Assembly: GCA_023525715.1 (NCBI GenBank)
Contig: CM042011.1
Location: 63,500,354 to 63,564,353 of the forward strand
Direction: 5' to 3'
Source: Cichorium intybus
Taxonomy: Eukaryota; Streptophyta; Magnoliopsida; Asterales; Asteraceae
DNA length: 64,000 nt
Positions 38,986 through 52,183 of this stretch are shown one piece after another (the first letter of the stretch is position 1; every line of letters starts with the position of its first letter). Position numbers and translations under genes: made by a program. Below the pieces are notes generated by a model. It worked only from the letters and a program-made list of their open reading frames with translations, was not told where the DNA came from and did no database searches.

Positions 38986-41073
38986 TATAGAAATTAAAAG
39001 ACAAGTCTTGAGGGATCTAACTTGTAATTTTAGGCATATCATGAATGTTTTTATTTCATCTTTTGAGATAATATCGTGGAAACCAAGGGCCCCTTATTTT
39101 ATCTTTCAAATCATGGAATCCAACTCTTAGTCCAAGCTAATATTGTCCACACCTTTCTTAGCCTCTTGTCCATCAAAAAGATAGCTCTAGAAGCAGACTC
39201 TGTGAAGCCGTGAATACCCTTGTTTCCTCTCTTTCTTCTTTTCTTTTTCTGCTGAGTTTTGATGTGTAAAAAGGATGGTGTGCGTGTGTGTTAGTGACCG
39301 AGAAGAAGGAAGGCAGCAAGAGATTGGCTGTTGAGATTGTTGTAGTCGTATAGCAGCAAGGTACTCTCTCCCGTTTTTCTCCTTTCTCGTTGAAGTTGTT
39401 GTGGGCTCGGGATGGAAGAAAGGAGTTGTTCGTGTTGTTTTTTGGATTCGAGACAGTGGAGGTCGTGAGCAAGGGGTTAGCAATTGTAATTATGTTTTTT
39501 GTGAGGTATGTGGCTACCGACTTTGCTTCCTTTTATTTCATTTTGGGTCTAGCCGATTATCACACATCAAACATGTTTGTGTATGTTGGAGTGTGTGTGA
39601 GTTTCCTTTATGATTTTATCTTATTAGTTCCTCGATGTGAATGGCAAATTCTAGTGAATACTGCCCTCATAAACTGACCTTGTGATGTCTTTGAGTTTTA
39701 TTCAGACCTTAAAGGTCTCATTGGAGGGACTTAATGGGCTTGGGGTTGAAAATCCTAACCTAATAACATTTTTGGTATTTTCGTATTATTCACTGTTTTG
39801 GACCTGTTCTTATAAAATTCGTGTAAAATCTTGTATTTGACCATTTGGGGTGAGCCATACATTTCTGGAAAGGCCCAAGAGTCTACTTTCTTGGTGCAGA
39901 AGCCCTTGGACTAACTCAGATCCTAAGTCTAGTGAAAGTTGCAATCTTCACTGACTGGTCCAGGACTATGACGGACCGTAAATTCTGATTTGTAAAGTTC
40001 ATAAGTGGTAGTAGGAGAATCATTTAAGGGCAAGGCCGGTGGGAAAAGTTCAGTACATATGTCTAGTTTGTTCACACCAAATTTCAGAACCCACATCATT
40101 CTGATTATCATTCTTGGTTAATATCTTTGAAGGTAGGTCCTGTGACTGTTCTTGTAACTTGTGGTGACTTGGTGGATCTTTCATCTGTAAATGGAAAATG
40201 AAAATGACCTGAGGTCAGGCCCTGTGACCTTGTCCTTGGGTCTAGTTTACCCTTGATTTTTATTAGATTTTATTCTTAGTATCTCCTTGGTTTAATATTA
40301 CAAATCTTGTCATGGGTCCAAAAATCAGCCTTGCTGTCAAGTATATTATTTCGTGGTTTTTGGTCTTGGTTGCGGCAAAGAGTTCGTAGTGGGTGTTTGG
40401 TCCTATATATTCTTATTAAAGAAAATTAATAATCTCAATGGTGTATTTATAAGGTAAAGGGAAGGTATGGATACGGTACGTGTCGGGTATCGGGAAAATA
40501 CATGTATACTTATATAATTATAAGTAATAAATGTAAACGTTAATTCGTTCTAAGCAGTACCACGTGGAATGTAGGTTCGGGAAAGAAGAATAGTTCTTGA
40601 GTATCACGTGCTTGTGTGTGCGACCTACTTGGTAGTTGTCTTACCTTGGTAGATGAATCCGTTTCATGCTATTGAGGAAGAAGTTATACGGGTGCGTCTC
40701 GTATAAAACCTACGGGTGCGCTCGTAGGAATGTGCTCACGAATGAAAAGGAATACCTATGGGTGCGCTCATAGGAAATTAAATAATATGAAAATTTGGAA
40801 TGTTTAAGATATGAGAAATTATTTTGGGTCTAAAACCCGTATTACTCACGAGACGTATGTCTTACGTATGTTTTTTTTTAAATGCTATGTACTCAGGTAA
40901 TCAAACAAGGAATTAGAAGAGTCGAGTGTGGGATGGTAGCTTTCGTTGTGCAAAGTATGTGCTGCTTGAATTGTGGTAATGATACAGAAGAGTAATACCC
41001 CGTGTGTATAACTAAATATTTTGTATTTTAAAGTCTTGAGAAAAAAATTTTTGTGTGAGATTGGGGTGTTACA
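38986..41073 (+). repeat. Truncated 5' LTR of element B
   Basis: Starts at TTATAGAAATTAAAAGAC, corresponding to 45322 in the right LTR, and ends TTGGGGTGTTACA. Short open frames here (39173-39677) repeat at 45523-46012 and are LTR sequence, not genes. Confidence 0.9.
40685..40774 (+). repeat. Three hairpins with a common GGTGCG loop, LTR B
   Basis: Stems TATACG/CGTATA (40685-40705), CCTACG/CGTAGG (40709-40728) and CCTATG/CATAGG (40755-40774) enclose GGTGCGTCT, GGTGCGCT and GGTGCGCT. The stems differ by paired changes while the loop stays the same. The same set is at 47289-47378. Confidence 0.85.
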
Positions 41074-41076
41074 ATT

Positions 41077-41089
41077 TGGTATCAGAGCC
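41077..41089 (+). other. Primer binding site of element B
   Basis: TGGTATCAGAGCC three bases after the left LTR; initiator tRNA-Met type. Confidence 0.9.
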
Positions 41090-41787
41090 ATAGTTTAAGC
41101 GAACTAGGTGTCAATACTTGAACCTAGACTTAAACTGTGTAGGAGTTAAGTAAGGTACATACTTAAACATGAGGTCGTAAGTAAGTAAAAGCGGGGGTAA
41201 ACCTGAAACAGTGAAACATGAGTCCTGGTGGTAAAGCTGGAAGCAAATATGTATAGGTGGTTATAATAATATGGGCCCGTACTATCATAATCACAGGATA
41301 TGTATTTGAGTTTGGTGGAACCACACAGGAATCATGTGAATCTGTAAGGGATGAGTAGAGGAGGTGTGAGGGGCATAGGTCCGGAGTACCTGCGTAATAA
41401 ACCCAGTATGCCTGAAAATACTAAAGTATAATTGAAAAAAAAAATATTAAAGATAAAACAATAAGTATGAGGTATGAAGTGGGGAAAACCCATACTCTAT
41501 ATGTGAAGTATTATAAAGTATGAATGAAGAGAATTGAAACTAAGATAACAAGTATGTGAAGGGTAAGAAGAGAAAAGTTCAAATATGTGGTTGTCATAAC
41601 CACCGTATAATGTGAGAAATAACGTAAAGTATCTGTAATTGAAACTTGAGAGAATAGCAAAAGAGAAATGAAAAGAAAATGTATAGCTGAAAAGTTTCGT
41701 TGTCTAACGGAACGAAGTATGATTTTGGAATGAAAATAGATGTAATGTCACTACAGTGACCAAAGAAGGAAAGATTGGAAAAGAATA

Positions 41788-41871
<84 letters not shown>

Positions 41872-44800
41872 AATAAAACTCATATAATAAAGAAGAATGA
41901 AAACACTTAACCGGGGAAAAGTAAAAGGAAATGAGCTGGGTTTGTAATCGTAGACAAACCCAAAAGAGGTATAAAAAGGGGTAAAGAATAAATATTGAGA
42001 AGTAGTATGATGCGTCTCCCATGGACAACCAGGGGATTAAAGAATGTATACAAAAAGTTGTGATTAAATATGTTAATATAAAATGAAAGCAAAATACTTA
42101 ATCAAGTATTAGATAAGGAATCAAGGACAGAAATGAAAGTGTAAGAAATGGGAAGTCGTGACTTCCAACCCTAAAAGTAATATGACAAGTAAAGATATCC
42201 AATGGTTGGAACAAATAACTAAGTTACAAGCATAATATTATAATGGGTAACATAACAAATTAAGTTACCTGAATGGGAAGGAAATGAAAAAAAAATGTTA
42301 AAGGCTATGAGTATATCGTATTATCATAAAGTGATTAAAAAGAAAATGAATTGGGAAATGGAGATTTAATGCCTAATCAAGTGTTAGGCGAGAAATTAAA
42401 GATAAGACAAGTGATGAGGATAATGAGAGGAATATAAAGAAAGTTATTAAAGAAACTGGGGATGAGAAAAAAAATGGTCATTGGAATCAGATTTAGTGGT
42501 CATATAAAATCAAAATAAGAAGAGATGTAAATGATAAAAGGATAACCGAAATAATGTAGAAATGATTACTAAAGACTATAATCAATTTGAAGTAAGGAAT
42601 AAGAGAGAATGCCTAAGTAAGTACTAGGCAAAGAATCAAATATGAGATAAAAAATGAAAAATAAAAATTATAATAAACAGATAGGAAGTTACTACTTCCG
42701 AATGTAAATGAATCTAACGGGTAAAGATGCCCAATGATTGTGAGAAATGGTCGGTACATGGCTAGTAATTATGAAATGTAAAAGAATGTGTATATATGTG
42801 TTTATACATGCTTATAAATATAAAAGAATGGTAAGTTTTGGGACTTACATCATGAATAAAAGTATAAAGGTAGTTATAAACTAGGTATTCTAATTAGAAT
42901 ACTATAAAGTGTGAATCAAAAGAGTGAGATAATGCATTTGGCATATCGCCTCGAAATACGAAAGAATGATAGATAATGAGAAACTAAATGGCAGTTGTGT
43001 ATCACCTAAAGATACATAAGAAGTAAGTCTTATATGAAATATGAAATATATAATGTTGTAAAGAAATGTATAGTGTATATCGCCTTAAGATACGTAGAAG
43101 TAAATAGTGTAAAGAAATGAAGTTTAAATGAAAGAGTAATGTAATGTCTTGGGCATATAGCCTTATGACACATAAAGAAAAATGGTAAAAGATACAATGA
43201 AAGAAATTTTGGGTTTCAAGCTTAGAAAGTTTATAAGTAAAATGTATGAGACATAAAGATTGAATGTCTATGAAAAAAATGGTGGTAATCTATATGTGTA
43301 TGAAAGTAGTGTATGCTTAATAAGTATGATGAGATAAAACAAGTAATTGTTGAGTCAGAAATGCAAGTCTTTATTGAAGCGTTATTATGATGCAGTTGGG
43401 GTAATAAGAAAGGTAAAAGTTATTTTTGGTATTAGCCATAACAAGTAAAGAGTAATGAATGGCAAAAGTTGACCAAAGAAAGTGGAGACCACATCTATGT
43501 CAGCGGATCAGGTCGGGGTTTTGACCTGGGAGGATTTTGTGACGCGGTTCCAGAGGTAGTATGTGCCTCAAGTTTTGGAGCAGACGATAGAGAGCTTGTC
43601 TGGGATGACACGGAAATTCACAGAGATGATGTAAGTGATGGAGCGGTCATGTGCTGCAAGAGCGGTTAGGGCAGGGACAGAGAGGGCATGTGGTTGAGCT
43701 TTACAGTTCACGATCAAGGAGATGCCGGGGATGGTTAGAGTGGCTAGCGGAAGATGAGCAGTATACGATGGTTGATGTAAATATCTTTACATCGTCAAAA
43801 CACGCGTGATGAGATGGTGTTTGGCATTGATGTGAGTTGTTGGGTTGTTAAGCTAGGTTTACTTTTCATTCTCCAAAGAAGTTGAAGAAGTGGGAGGTGG
43901 TAGTAAAGTGTGCTTACTAAAGAGATGTCGAGGCTTCGAGGCGAGTGTTATGTTCAATCAAAGTGGGGGAGCCGGTCAAGTCGACGAGTGCGACTACGAG
44001 AAATGAAATTAAGCTTTTGGCGCGGCTGAAATTGCTAGAATGAAGACAAACAATGTGATTGAAAGTAAAAAAGCATGGAGCATTGTTGCAGAAATAGGTG
44101 GCATGTCGCTAAAAGGACCAGGTAGGATCGGGGATCGGGTTTGAACCCAAGTGGGGGAGAATTATTCATCTGAAGGGGAAAGAGGTTGCTTAAACGACAA
44201 TAGTGTGTTCAGACGTGTAATGACATGTTGTGAGCATGAATAGAGATTCTAGGGGTGTTAGGGGTGGTACCTTTCTCGTTAGGCTATTCATTTGGGTCAC
44301 AGAAGGACTTGAACCTCAATATACCCCCTTACGCCTATTAGGAGGGAAGAAGTGCATAACTCTATCTATAGAAGTTGTATGTGTGGTGTATACTAGTATT
44401 ATGTGCAAAGTCTAAAGATACATGCACCGGATCTTCTGAGTTAATGTTCAGCTCGGGAAAAATTTCTGGCTCACCGTGGAGTTGCTCTATTGGTAGTATA
44501 TCTGGAAGACTGTATCATAATTCAAAATCAAACAAAACATTAGAAAGATAATCGAAGCATGGATGACGAATGCCTAGAATGTTAGAGATACCGAACTCTA
44601 TTAAGAATGTTTTGTCTGAAGTACCCTCTCCTTGCGGAAAACCAGGTCCGGGGCTCGACAGATCACCCATTGAAGATCTGTTTTCCATGATACAGCTTTA
44701 AATATGAGTTCGTTTATGAACAAACTATTGATAAGAGAGGATGAGACTGAAAATGAAGGTGGAAATGAATGATACTATATACCTGTATATATAGCAACTT

Positions 44801-45120
44801 GCAGCTGGAAATGAAAGGACACACGGAACTGAAGGGACACCTCACGTTTTAGTACCAAAATTCAAACCAACTACAGTAGTTGTGACTCTTCACTACCCTG
44901 AGTGTCGTTTAATTTTCAAAATTCGATACTTGACTCCGGAGATAACAGGATATTGAAGAGACTTTTGGAATAAAGGTGAATATAGTCGTGTCGTTTATTG
45001 ATTACTTTAATATACAGACTGATGTACGCTGTTGATTATTGGTGATATGAGGTTATATAAAACAAAATAAATTCGTTACCCATTGTCTTTGTGTTGAATT
45101 TCGGGGACGAAATTCTTATA
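41090..45120 (+). pseudogene. Interior of element B with gag remnant
   Basis: Purine-rich, mostly without coding sense from 41090 to about 43430 (many GAAATGAAAG-like words; AAGTGTTAGGC/AAGTACTAGGC phrases recur near 42100, 42380 and 42615). Around 43510-43640, across a frameshift and a stop, text such as LTWEDFVTRFQR and LVWDDTEIHRDD resembles the gag core (W--F---F---Y-P). I find no protease, RT or integrase, so the element is a large non-autonomous derivative. Confidence 0.65.
41791..41868. repeat. (TA)n microsatellite 6
   Basis: About 39 units inside element B. Confidence 0.97.
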
Positions 45121-45131
45121 AGTGGGGGAGA
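45121..45131 (+). other. Polypurine tract of element B
   Basis: AGTGGGGGAGA immediately upstream of the 3' LTR. Confidence 0.85.
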
Positions 45132-45133
45132 CT

Positions 45134-47678
45134 TGTAACGCCCTAATTTGTATTAACGTTAATTGATTATTCGTTTTCGCTAAAAACGATTTAAGGAATT
45201 TAATCCGATTATTACGACAAATAATAATAATAATAACAATTCTAGAAATTTAATTATATGTTTGGGGTTGGATTATGTCATTTTTAGAACTTTAATTGTA
45301 GAAAGATATGAAGTTGGGATTTATAGAAATTAAAAGACAAGTCTTGAGGGATCTAACTTGTAATTTTAGGCATATCATGAATGTTTTTATTTCATCTTTT
45401 GAGATAATATCGTGGAAACCAAGGGCCCCTTATTTTATCTTTCAAATCATGGAATCCAACTCTTAGTCCAAGCTAATATTGTCCACACCTTTCTTAGCCT
45501 CTTGTCCATCAAAAAGATAGCTCTAGAAGCAGACTCTGTGAAGCCGTGAATACCCTTGTTTCCTCTCTTTCTTCTTTTCTTTTTCTGCTGAGTTTTGATG
45601 TGTAAAAAGGATGGTGTGCGTGTGTGTTAGTGACCGAGAAGAAGGAAGGCAGCAAGAGATTGGCTGTTGAGATTGTTGTAGTCGTATAGCAGCAAGGTAC
45701 TCTCTCCCGTTTTTCTCCTTTCTCGTTGAAGTTGTTGTGGGCTCGGGATGGAAGAAAGGAGTTGTTCGTGTTGTTTTTGGATTCGAGACAGTGAAGGTCG
45801 TGAGCAAGGGGTTAGCAATTGTAATTATGTTTTTTGTGAGGTATGTGGCTACCGACTTTGCTTCCTTTTATTTCATTTTGGGTCTAGCCGATTATCACAC
45901 ATCACACATGTTTGTGTATGTTGGAGTGTGTGTGAGTTTCCTTTATGATTTTATCTTATTAGTTCCTCGATGTGAATGGCAAATTCTATTAAATACTGCC
46001 CTCATAAACTGACCTTGTGATGTCTTTGAGTTTTATTCAGACCTTAAAGGTCTCATTGGAGGGACTTAATGGGCTTGGGGTTGAAAATCCTAACCTAATA
46101 ACATTTTTGGTATTTTCGTATTATTCACTGTTTTGGACCTGTTCTTATAAAATTCGTGTAAAATCTTGTATTTGACCATTTGGGGTGAGCCATACATTTC
46201 TGGAAAGGCCCAAGAGTCTACTTTCTTGGTCCAGAAGCCCTTGGACTAACTCAGATCCTAAGTCTAGTGAAAGTTGCAATCTTCACTGACTGGTCCAGGA
46301 CTATGACGGACCGTAAATTCTGATTTGTAAAATTCATAAGTTGTAGTAGGAGAATCATTTAAGGGCAAGGCCGGTGGGAAAAGTTCAGTACATATGTCTA
46401 GTTTGTTCACACCAAATTTCAGAACCCACATCATTCTGATTATCATTCTTGGTTAATATCTTTGAAGGTAGGTCCTGTGACTGTTCTTGTAACTTGTGGT
46501 GACTTGGTGGATCTTTCATCTGTAAATGGAAAATGCAAATGACCTGAGGTCAGGCCCTGTGACCTTGTCCTTGGGTCTAGTTTACCCTTGATTTTTATTA
46601 GATTTTATTCTTAGTATCTCCTTGGTTTAATATTACAAATCTTGTCATGGGTCCAAAAATCAGCCTTGCTGTCAAGTATATTATTTCGTGGTTTTTGGTC
46701 TTGGTTGCGGCAAAGAGTTCGTAGTGGGTGTTTGGTCCTATATATTCTTATTAAAGAAAATTAATAATCTCAATGGTGTATTTATAAGGTAAAGGGAAGG
46801 TATGGATACGGTACGTGTCGGGTATCGGGAAAATACATGTATACTTATATAATTATAAGTAATAAATGTAAACGTTAATTCGTTCTAAGCAGTACCACGT
46901 GGAATGTAGGTTCGGGAAAGAAGAATAGTTCTTGAGTATCACGTGCTTGTGTGTGCGACCTACTTCTACGTATCAGGTGAGTAATATGTGGATTTTTTAG
47001 TACATAGCAAAACGAGTTTTATACGAAATGTTTTGGAGTCAAAATGGTTTTATGGAATTGAAAATATACCATGAAATTGTATCTGTAATGTGTATAAAAG
47101 ATAAACAAGAAATGCAGGAACCAATGAAGTGATCGAGCCATGTTGGTATGTTGAGAAGTATCCGGATAAAGATCACGGCCTGCTGCGGTAGGGGTGGTCA
47201 AAAGACACTACTGGGATGGTACCTCCCGTCGCGAAGTAGTTGTCTTACCTTGGTAGATGAATCTGTTTCATGCTATTGAGGAAGAAGTTATACGGGTGCG
47301 TCTCGTATAAAACCTACGGGTGCGCTCGTAGGAATGTGCTCACGAATGAAAAGGAATACCTATGGGTGCGCTCATAGGAAATTAAATAATATGAAAATTT
47401 GGAATGTTTAAGATATGAGAAATTATTTTGGGTCTAAAACACGTATTACTCACGAGACGTATGTCTTACGTATGTTTTTTTTTAAATGCTATGTACTCAG
47501 GTAATCAAACAAGGAATTAGAATAGTCGAGTGTGGGACGGTAGCTTTCGTTGTGCAAAGTATGTGCTGCTTGAATTGTGGTAATGATACAGAAAAGTAAT
47601 ACCCAGTGTGTATAACTAAATATTTTGTATTTTAAAGTCTTGAGAAAAAAAAAATTTGTGTGAGATTGGGGTGTTACA
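45134..47678 (+). repeat. 3' LTR of element B (full length)
   Basis: 2545 bp, TGTAACGCC to GGGGTGTTACA. Carries the GGTGCG-loop hairpins (47289-47378) and the ACTCAC hairpin AGAC-GTAT-GTCT (47455-47466). Confidence 0.93.
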
Positions 47679-47680
47679 CC

Positions 47681-48582
47681 CAGAGGCGAGTTTACATAAG
47701 GTCTAGGTGGGTCACTTGACCCACCTAAAATTTCAAATTGTATAGAAATTTATAAAACAAAAAACTGGTGACCTACCTTAAATATTTTGGGTGAACCACC
47801 TTATGTAAAAGAAAAGCTAAACTTGACTCAAAGTTGATCTGGTTCATATGGTGAAGCGCCTTGCCCCTCACAAAAGTTCCCTGCTTTCGATTCTTGTACA
47901 TCTCATTATTACATTTATAATTGTTTTTAATACTGTAGTTCTACATTCTTCCTTTTTTTTTTTTTCTTTTAATCCTTTTATGTGGAATTCTTTTACGCCA
48001 TTTCTTCCATAGTTCCATTTTAGTAGAAACTTTGTGTACATTCGAACATTTATTTTATTTGTTTTCTTTCAAATTAAATTGTTTTTACTTTTCCATAAAT
48101 TTAATATGTTTGGATGAATGTTGAGCTTCACAGGTAAACTTCACTTCGACGTTAAATTATTGTTTGTTTTTTTTTCAAATATTTTTTGTATAACAAATAT
48201 GAAATCATTTATAATGTGTGTTTGTATTTTCAAAATTGTATTATGGGACAAATTTTTATTTTTCGCACAAGTTTTTAAAAATCAAATGATCGACTCTAAA
48301 GGCATAGTTCGTCTCAAATCCTTCATAACATCCAACAAAACATGGTTATTTCTTTTATATTTAGGGGCCTAATTTCAATTTAAAATTGTGTTTTAGAAAT
48401 TATTAGTAGTGATACAATTGTGAAATTATTTTAAGATATAAGCCTTCGTTGGGTGCGGTTGTAAAAAAAATTGTTTATACGTCCCGACCCGACCCAATAG
48501 TAGTATTTTTTTTAATATTATATTTTTATCAGTTTTAGCTAAATGGTGAACCACGTAAGATTTTGTTCTAGACTCGCCACTG
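47681..48582. mobile_element. Non-autonomous hAT-like element, copy 2
   Basis: Same ends (CAGAGGCGAG ... CTCGCCACTG) and nearly the same 0.9-kb sequence as 25765-26664, with under twenty visible differences. The flanks are GTTACACC and GCGACACC, an imperfect 8-bp duplication. It starts two bases after the end of element B. Confidence 0.88.
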
Positions 48583-48625
48583 GCGACACCTTACCGCTTG
48601 GCCAAGAAGCCATTGGCATAAATAT
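48583..48625 (-). mobile_element. SINE/tRNA-like fragment (minus strand)
   Basis: On the minus strand TTGGCCAAGCGGTAAGG forms an A-box-like sequence. A related piece lies at 56515-56560. Only a head fragment is left beside the hAT element. Confidence 0.35.
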
Positions 48626-48810
48626 GATAGTTTAACTAGAAACTTATAGGGAGTAGTTTGCAATTAAGTAATTTTGAATAATTACTAGATAATTTATTTA
48701 ATAATAAGTAATACCTAGTCATTCAAATTTAAATTGCTTAGTTTGTAACATTTTGAAAGGAGCCATGGTATCAATAAGCGTCAATGCAAATGGAAAAGGT
48801 TGTTTCCTTA

Positions 48811-48969
48811 GGCTGGGGGGAGCAGTCCCATCGCCATCCCCTCGCTAACACCGTTAAACAGAAAGGCGAGAGCGAGAGCGAGAGCGAGTGGGGAGGTGCA
48901 GCTTGGCGAGCTTTGGCGAGATGATGGCGAAGGCGATGGCGAGGGGGACAGCGAGCTGCTCCCCCAGCC
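48811..48969. mobile_element. GC-rich Tourist-like MITE, 159 bp
   Basis: Inverted repeats GGCTGGGGGGAGCAG and CTGCTCCCCCAGCC, flanked by TTA (48808-48810; 48970-48972). The interior has a (GCGAGA)n-like run at 48863-48888 and GGCGA repeats. Outside it, GCCATGGTAT(C/T)AAT(A/G)AGCG occurs on both sides (48763, 49002). Confidence 0.8.
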
Positions 48970-48972
48970 TTA

Positions 48973-49449
48973 ATGATGGGGAACAGTAAAGACCTTAACA
49001 CTGCCATGGTATTAATGAGCGCCAAGAATATGTGTGTTATTTATTTTGAAAATTAGATGAAGAAGCTAAAGGATATTATTTGGGATATGGACCAGTGTTC
49101 GGTGGTTATTGATAATAGTGAACGTCTGTATTAATTATCATCGGGTATCACTTGAAAAAGGCCTTTCAGGAGATAAAGGCAAACTATTCAGCTAACGTAC
49201 CTGCTTTCGTCCCTTTGTATCATTATCCCTAGCATCATGATCATGTTCATGGTGATTATGCTCATTTGGTTGCATAAGATTTCCTATTGTTAACATATTT
49301 AAAGTCTGGAAGGTGCTTTTAGAGGATTTGAAAGAACTACTTCATGTGAGGGGTTTTATCGTAGGTGAGGGTGGTAGCAATTACATGTTGAGCATTTTTT
49401 CTTTTATTTTTTAATCATATTTTGATTTTCTGTCCTTCTTTTGTTGTTA
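48973..49449. other. Spacer, nothing recognised
   Basis: No open frame or element boundary seen apart from the flanking repeat noted for the MITE. Confidence 0.45.
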
Positions 49450-51244
<1,795 letters not shown>

Positions 51245-51250
51245 ATGTTA

Positions 51251-51686
51251 CCAAAGTTGTCACAATTTAAACCTAGTTGCGATCAGCAGCTATGCTGAAC
51301 TTAATCTCTTTGGATGAAGCGTTATGGCAGGAATCCGATTGTACCTCCGATATGCCCAAAAGGGGACACTTATGGGAAAAAACATCAAAATTGAGAATAT
51401 CCCTTTCCTTCAAGGTCAACTTAACCATAGACAAATCGGGTCTGATTAGCTTTTGATACAACTATAAAACCGCTTAATGAATTATCCATGAACGGGTAAC
51501 ATATTCATATTAATTATTTGAAATTTATCATAAATAGTAAATCATTGGAGCCTAGCTTACAGGTAAAAAAATGTGGTGTTGTTAGCAGGTTACACTTCCC
51601 GAAAGATCCTAATCACAAGAGTTGGTCATTCGAAACTCAGTAACGACATTATACATTTTACCAATATATTTCGATTAGTTGGTTTA
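51251..51686. other. Spacer, nothing recognised
   Basis: No gene supported. Confidence 0.45.
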
Positions 51687-51975
51687 GAGCATCCACAATA
51701 GATGAGTTTTACTACAATTTTTTTGGTATTATGTCATTGTAAAATCACAAATCATTAGACTTTTATAAGTATTCACTATAGAATACTTCTAGCTTTTTCA
51801 CATAGTTTTGTTCTAAAACAATATATATAAATACAATAGATATATAAATATACTAATATTGTTTTATGAAAAAACTCTAATCATAGAACTTGTTAATTAG
51901 CATTTGGAAAAACTTTAAAACCTCTCAAAAAACTTCTATAAAACCTCTCAAAAAACTTTCTTACTATGGATGCTC
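51687..51975. mobile_element. MITE with GAGCATCCA inverted ends
   Basis: GAGCATCCACAATAG at the left and CTATGGATGCTC at the right are complementary. The interior is AT-rich with AAAACCTCTCAAAAAACTT repeated twice (51919, 51942). No clear target duplication, so the superfamily is open. Confidence 0.65.
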
Positions 51976-52183
51976 GATGACATTGATATAAGTTGTATAA
52001 CAACCGATTTATTTGTTAATTAAATGATTAAAAACAAAATATATTGCATAATTAGTTGTCGTTTTTGCTCTTAAAAAAAGATTTTTTTAAAAAACATAGG
52101 TATATTCTCTCTATTGAGAAAGGCTGGGTAATGAAACACATCCGAGGGTTTTTGTTGCAGGGGCTCGTAGGGGTTTTAGGCCG

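Larger units (their letters stand above)
38986..47678 (+). mobile_element. Element B: non-autonomous Gypsy-type LTR retrotransposon, left-truncated
   Basis: Left LTR 38986-41073 and right LTR 45134-47678 share most of their sequence. Primer binding site and polypurine tract are present. The left LTR lacks about the first 190 bases of the right LTR and an internal segment of about 260 bases. The interior (4 kb) has only a gag remnant. No target duplication can be tested because the left end is lost. Confidence 0.88.

Noticed and set aside
39173..39677. Frames of 95-99 codons, repeated near 45523-46012
   Set aside because: Same LTR B sequence twice; overlapping frames on both strands, no domain.
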